This document shows positions 61,088-64,000 of a stretch of 64,000 bases of DNA, piece by piece (position 1 is the first letter of the stretch; every line of letters starts with the position of its first letter). Source of the DNA: Rhizobium tibeticum. GTDB lineage: Bacteria; Pseudomonadota; Alphaproteobacteria; Rhizobiales; Rhizobiaceae. The notes below the pieces were generated by a model, which saw only the letters and a program-made list of their open reading frames with translations, ran no database searches and was not told the origin of the DNA. The translations under genes and the position numbers were made by a program. The stretch is taken from positions 22,568 to 86,567 of the forward strand of contig NZ_FOCV01000027.1 of NCBI RefSeq assembly GCF_900110205.1, read 5' to 3'.

Positions 61088-62091
61088 GTCTTCAGCTCGC
61101 GTTTCACCTCGCTGAGGAAGCGCCAATCGGTACCGTTGGCGATGATTTCGTGCGGGCTCGACTTGATCATGCCGGACTCATGCAGCCGCAAGGCGTAAAA
61201 CCGAATCGTGTCCTCGGGATCGTAATCGCGCCATTTTCCGTAAGGCACCTCGCTCATCGTCTGCAGGGCATAATCATAGTTGGCGGCGAACCCGCCATCG
61301 ACGATCTGTCGCGCGATGCGCCATGGCTCGGCGACGCATAGGTCTGCCGCCTTGAGAATGGCGCGCAACACGCGCTTGGTGGCCACAGGGTTGTTCCGAA
61401 CGAAGTCCGCATTGCCCGCCAGCATGCAGCAGAAGTACTGCGACCAGGGACGATCGGTGGCACTATTTACGACTACGTGGCCGATGTTGCGGGCGTGCAG
61501 TTCCTGGGGCTCGGGTGGAAAGCCGAGGAACGCATCGACTTTTCCTTTGACGAAAAGCTCCATTGGTCTGACGGCTGGATTGGTCACCCAGCGGATGTCC
61601 TTTTGTGGGTCGAGCCCGACGTATGCAGCCATGCTGGTCAAAAACACGTGCGGCGTTGATCCCAGGCCCTGTACGCCTACAGTTTTGCCCTTCAGATCTC
61701 TCATACTCCGAATGCTTTCGTTTCCGAACAGTTCGAAGCACCCAGGATGCACGCCCGCCAGCACCATGATTGGGTCACCTGCATCGATCGCAACGGCAAG
61801 GGGCGCAGCGAAATTCAAACTGAAATCCACCTCACCGCGCGCGATCGTCTCAGACGTGCCGTAGCCTGGTTCTCCCGCGACATAGCGGACATCAGAGAAT
61901 CCCTCCAAACGCAGCAGATCCTCGGCAACGTACTGTGGCGCAATGCAGATGCCGCTGATCTTTCCGAGGCGGATGGTGGTCGTTTCTGGCAGTGGCTCGG
62001 CCCAAACCCGTGTCGCGGGGCCCAGAACGCCAGCGACGCCAACTGCCGCTGCACTGGCCAGGAAAGAGCGGCGGTTCTGGATGATGTGCAT
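61084..62091 (-). CDS. NitT/TauT-like solute-binding protein, Tat-exported, copy 1
   Basis: A 335-residue periplasmic protein of the NMT1/SsuA-like fold. The leader NRRSFLASAAAVGVAGVLG is Tat-type. The mature part has IRLGKISGICIAPQYVAEDL, SLNFAAPLAVAIDAGDPIMV, RDLKGKTVGVQGLGSTPHVF and GFPPEPQELHARNIGHVV. No permease or ATPase is adjacent. It is the first gene of the five-gene operon (binding protein, SCO, kinase, receiver, receiver-cyclase). It may present a ligand to the kinase's periplasmic domain. Confidence 0.93.
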   Translation of the reverse strand: MHIIQNRRSFLASAAAVGVAGVLGPATRVWAEPLPETTTIRLGKISGICIAPQYVAEDLLRLEGFSDVRYVAGEPGYGTSETIARGEVDFSLNFAAPLAVAIDAGDPIMVLAGVHPGCFELFGNESIRSMRDLKGKTVGVQGLGSTPHVFLTSMAAYVGLDPQKDIRWVTNPAVRPMELFVKGKVDAFLGFPPEPQELHARNIGHVVVNSATDRPWSQYFCCMLAGNADFVRNNPVATKRVLRAILKAADLCVAEPWRIARQIVDGGFAANYDYALQTMSEVPYGKWRDYDPEDTIRFYALRLHESGMIKSSPHEIIANGTDWRFLSEVKRELKT

Positions 62092-62614
62092 CGGAGCGCT
62101 CCCTCTTTAATAAGACGGAAAATGCCCGTCAGAATCGCGGGGAAGACTATTTCACAAGAAACACGCGCTTATGAACGGCCCAATAGAAAGGCAGAACACC
62201 TTGCCTCAAGCAAAAGGTCTTTAACGCTTGATTTTGTGGTCCCGCAACGATCAAAAAATATACGCCTTGTCTGCAACGCTAGCGAGGGAAAACTTTGCCT
62301 CTTCTGTGGGGATGTCGCGGTAAACTCGCTTTTACAAAGCGAGGCATCGCCCTTGCTTCCGATCCCGCGGCGAATTCCGCTGCGAGTGGCGTCACGACCG
62401 GTTGTGTAGGTCGGCGACAGCGAAGCCGGTAGCGGCTCGAGCGCTCGCACCCACCGCTCAGGAGTGTCTGCAAACTGAGATAGCGCGCGCCATTCCGGGG
62501 CGCCATGTGCTATCATTCGCCATCCGGTCAAACGGTATGAGCAACTCGTTCATGCGAGGTCGGAAGTGTCCACAGGCACGTTCTTGTCACATTGGACTTG
62601 GAAGGGAGGGACCC
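62092..62614. other. Divergent promoter region between the two binding-protein genes
   Basis: About 520 bases between divergent starts. Frames inside it have no support. It should hold the promoters of both genes; I did not find a convincing palindrome. The plus-strand gene has an unusually strong ribosome-binding site, GGAAGGGAGGGACCC. Confidence 0.5.
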
Positions 62615-63634
62615 ATGCATACCCTTTGCCCTGGACAGTTCAGCCGACGGAAGTTCTTGAGTGGGATAACCCTGGCGGGTACCGCGGGGTTTCTGGGCTG
62701 GCACCCCAGGCAAGCCGCTGCTGAGCCACCGCCTGAGACGACACGGATCCGGCTCGTCAGGATTCCCAGCATCTGTCAGGCTCCCCAGTATGTAGCCGAA
62801 GAACTGCTGCGCAGCGAAGGGTTTACCGAGGTTCAGTACCTCCAAAAACTGGGGACCGCGGACATCGCGCCGGCCCTCGCCTCCGGTGAAGTCGACCTCA
62901 ATGGACATTTCGCCGCCCCGCTGCTTCTCAGCCTGGAGGCGGGGGATCCCATAGTTATACTGGCAGGGCTACACATCGGTTGTTTTGAGCTGTTCGGGAC
63001 CGATCGCGTCCAAACGATCCGCGACCTAAAGGGCAAGACCGTAGCAGTGCCGACGCTAGATTCCAGCCGATTCGTCTTTCTCGCCACAATGATGGCTTAT
63101 GTGGGCCTGGATATCCGACGGGACATACACTTGGTCACGCTTCCGGGATCCGATTCCATCCGGCTCCTAAGGGAGGGGAAGATTGATGCTTACCTGGGCT
63201 TCCCCCCGGAACCGCAGGAGATGCGGGAGCAGCAGATCGGCCATGTGGTGATAAGCAGCACCGTGGACCGGCCGTGGTCGCAATACTTCTGCTGCATGCT
63301 GGCTGGGAACCGGGAGTTCGTCCGAACAAATCCCGTGGCTACCAAACGGGCCCTCCGCGCCATCTTGAGAGCGGCGGATTTCTGCGCCAGCGAGCCCGAG
63401 CACTCCGCACAGCTCATGGTGGACCGAGGATATACACGGCGCTATGACCATGCCCTCCAGGTCATGAAGGCGCTCCCCTTTCAGTGGCGTGAGTATAGCG
63501 CCGAGGACACGCTGCGCTTTTACGCCCTGCGCCTCCACGAAGTCGGGATGCTAAAGAGCACTCCTCACGAGCTCCTTGCCCATGGCACCGACTGGCGCTT
63601 CTTAAACGAACTGAAGAAGGAGTTGAAGGGATAG
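62615..63634 (+). CDS. NitT/TauT-like solute-binding protein, Tat-exported, copy 2
   Basis: A 339-residue paralogue of the protein at 61084-62091. The leader FSRRKFLSGITLAGTAGF is an ideal Tat signal. Shared stretches include APQYVAEELLRSEGF, DRPWSQYFCCMLAGN, NPVATKRALRAIL and HELLAHGTDWRFLNELKKEL. The ligand-contacting stretch DLKGKTVAVPTLDSSRFVFL differs from copy 1. The start is fixed by the strong ribosome-binding site. It has no transporter partners and is divergent from the signalling operon, so it may be a second input with different ligand choice. Confidence 0.92.
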   Translation: MHTLCPGQFSRRKFLSGITLAGTAGFLGWHPRQAAAEPPPETTRIRLVRIPSICQAPQYVAEELLRSEGFTEVQYLQKLGTADIAPALASGEVDLNGHFAAPLLLSLEAGDPIVILAGLHIGCFELFGTDRVQTIRDLKGKTVAVPTLDSSRFVFLATMMAYVGLDIRRDIHLVTLPGSDSIRLLREGKIDAYLGFPPEPQEMREQQIGHVVISSTVDRPWSQYFCCMLAGNREFVRTNPVATKRALRAILRAADFCASEPEHSAQLMVDRGYTRRYDHALQVMKALPFQWREYSAEDTLRFYALRLHEVGMLKSTPHELLAHGTDWRFLNELKKELKG

Positions 63635-63752
63635 CAGAAACTCCACGTTAGTGTCGGGCACTGCATCGGGGCAGGCTTTAAGTAAGCGCGATTTTCGATG
63701 CGCATTGACGGCTGCTGCACCGAACGCGCCTCGGTAGCGAGATCCGGCTCCG

Positions 63753-64000
63753 TTAGGCGGTGGATGTTTTCGAGAAGTTGATCGGTAGCAGGTCGCCGAT
63801 GTCGGCGGCGTCGTCTCGCTGCGGCAACTCAGTAAGCACGTGCCGCAGCCAGATCAGAGGGTCTACGCTACAGGCGCGGCATGTCAGCATCAAACTATAG
63901 ATCACTGCGCTGGCCTTGGCTCCGTCAGCAGTGTCGCTGAACAGCCACGATTTTCTTCCGGTCGCAAAAACCCTAATGTCGCGTTCGAGAATGTTGTTAT
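63753..64000 (-). mobile_element. IS66-family transposase (TnpC-like), C-terminal part cut by window end
   Basis: The last 82 codons read NNILERDIRVFATGRKSWLF, then DTADGAKASAVIYSLMLTCR, the highly conserved end of the IS66 transposase, closing with ADIGDLLPINFSKTS. The gene continues beyond the right edge. I saw no terminal inverted repeat in the 120 bases to its left, so I cannot say whether the element is complete. Confidence 0.88.

Noticed and set aside
62169..62531. A 120-codon minus-strand frame in the divergent promoter region
   Set aside because: No ribosome-binding site, odd composition, and it would occupy the only space for two promoters.
1..64000. CRISPR arrays, tRNA or rRNA genes, replication origin or conjugation genes
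   Set aside because: Reading by eye I found no regularly spaced repeat-spacer units, no cloverleaf with a CCA-ready end, and no rep, par or tra-like proteins. A tool search could still find a tRNA that I missed.

Overview
The window looks like an accessory stretch of an alphaproteobacterial genome, most likely Hyphomicrobiales (Rhizobiales: Rhizobiaceae or Phyllobacteriaceae-like). The basis is the high-GC coding style and the mix of families: LysR, CYTH-CHAD, cyclase/TPR and TolB-like/TPR regulators, a DUF995-like exported protein, Tat-exported solute-binding proteins and an IS66 remnant. I saw no ribosomal RNA, tRNA, replication or conjugation genes. A striking share of the genes are broken: AbiEii toxin, dnaE2, cold-shock/haemagglutinin, TpsB, two NUDIX copies, a small orphan gene, GNAT and MFS tails, a P-type ATPase tail, kdpE, pntA, and perhaps coiA. 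This decay beside intact operons suggests a genomic island or a large plasmid. That is an inference.

Layout. 0-10 kb: tail of a glycoamylase-like gene, a SnoaL-like gene divergent from a LysR regulator, an AbiE type IV toxin-antitoxin locus with a frameshifted toxin, a dnaE2 remnant, a second SnoaL-like gene, and an MscS channel fused to a cyclic-nucleotide-binding domain. 9.5-12 kb: scraps of a two-partner secretion system around a glyoxalase-fold gene. 12.5-20 kb: a duplicated small gene, a TadG-like pilus protein, CYTH-CHAD phosphatase, a frameshifted NUDIX gene, gamma-glutamylcyclotransferase-fold protein, aminotransferase and several small conserved proteins. 20-28 kb: a GbsR/MarR-like regulator with a perfect palindrome at its start codon and an isoprenylcysteine methyltransferase-like gene; a winged-helix/TolB/TPR regulator divergent from a cupin-RidA operon; an Fe/2OG dioxygenase-like gene; a glyoxalase-fold gene divergent from a WYL regulator. 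28-40 kb: gene fragments, an MFS transporter, CorA, PtsN-like protein, kdpE pseudogene, Kup potassium transporter, a class III cyclase/TPR protein and a CoiA-like protein.

40.2-49.4 kb is an intact, co-directional eight-gene block: parvulin isomerase, HupE/UreJ membrane protein, an exported protein of unknown function, a DUF3604 PHP-like exported protein, DUF2092 exported protein, a tiny exported protein, a Tat-exported metallo-beta-lactamase-fold protein and a CobW-type GTPase with a His-rich loop. I read it as an envelope metallohydrolase system with its own metal handling and folding factors; its substrate is unknown.

49.7-50.8 kb holds four overlapping genes for small unknown proteins. 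51-56 kb has an acetamidase/formamidase, a pntA pseudogene, two small orphan genes and long non-coding stretches. 56.4-62.1 kb is a tightly coupled five-gene minus-strand operon: Tat-exported NitT/TauT-like binding protein, SCO copper protein, hybrid-free GAF histidine kinase, CheY-like receiver, and a receiver-cyclase fusion. A paralogous binding protein is divergent at 62.6-63.6 kb. No permease or ATPase accompanies either binding protein, so they may act as sensory inputs to a cAMP/cGMP-producing relay. The window ends inside an IS66 transposase remnant.
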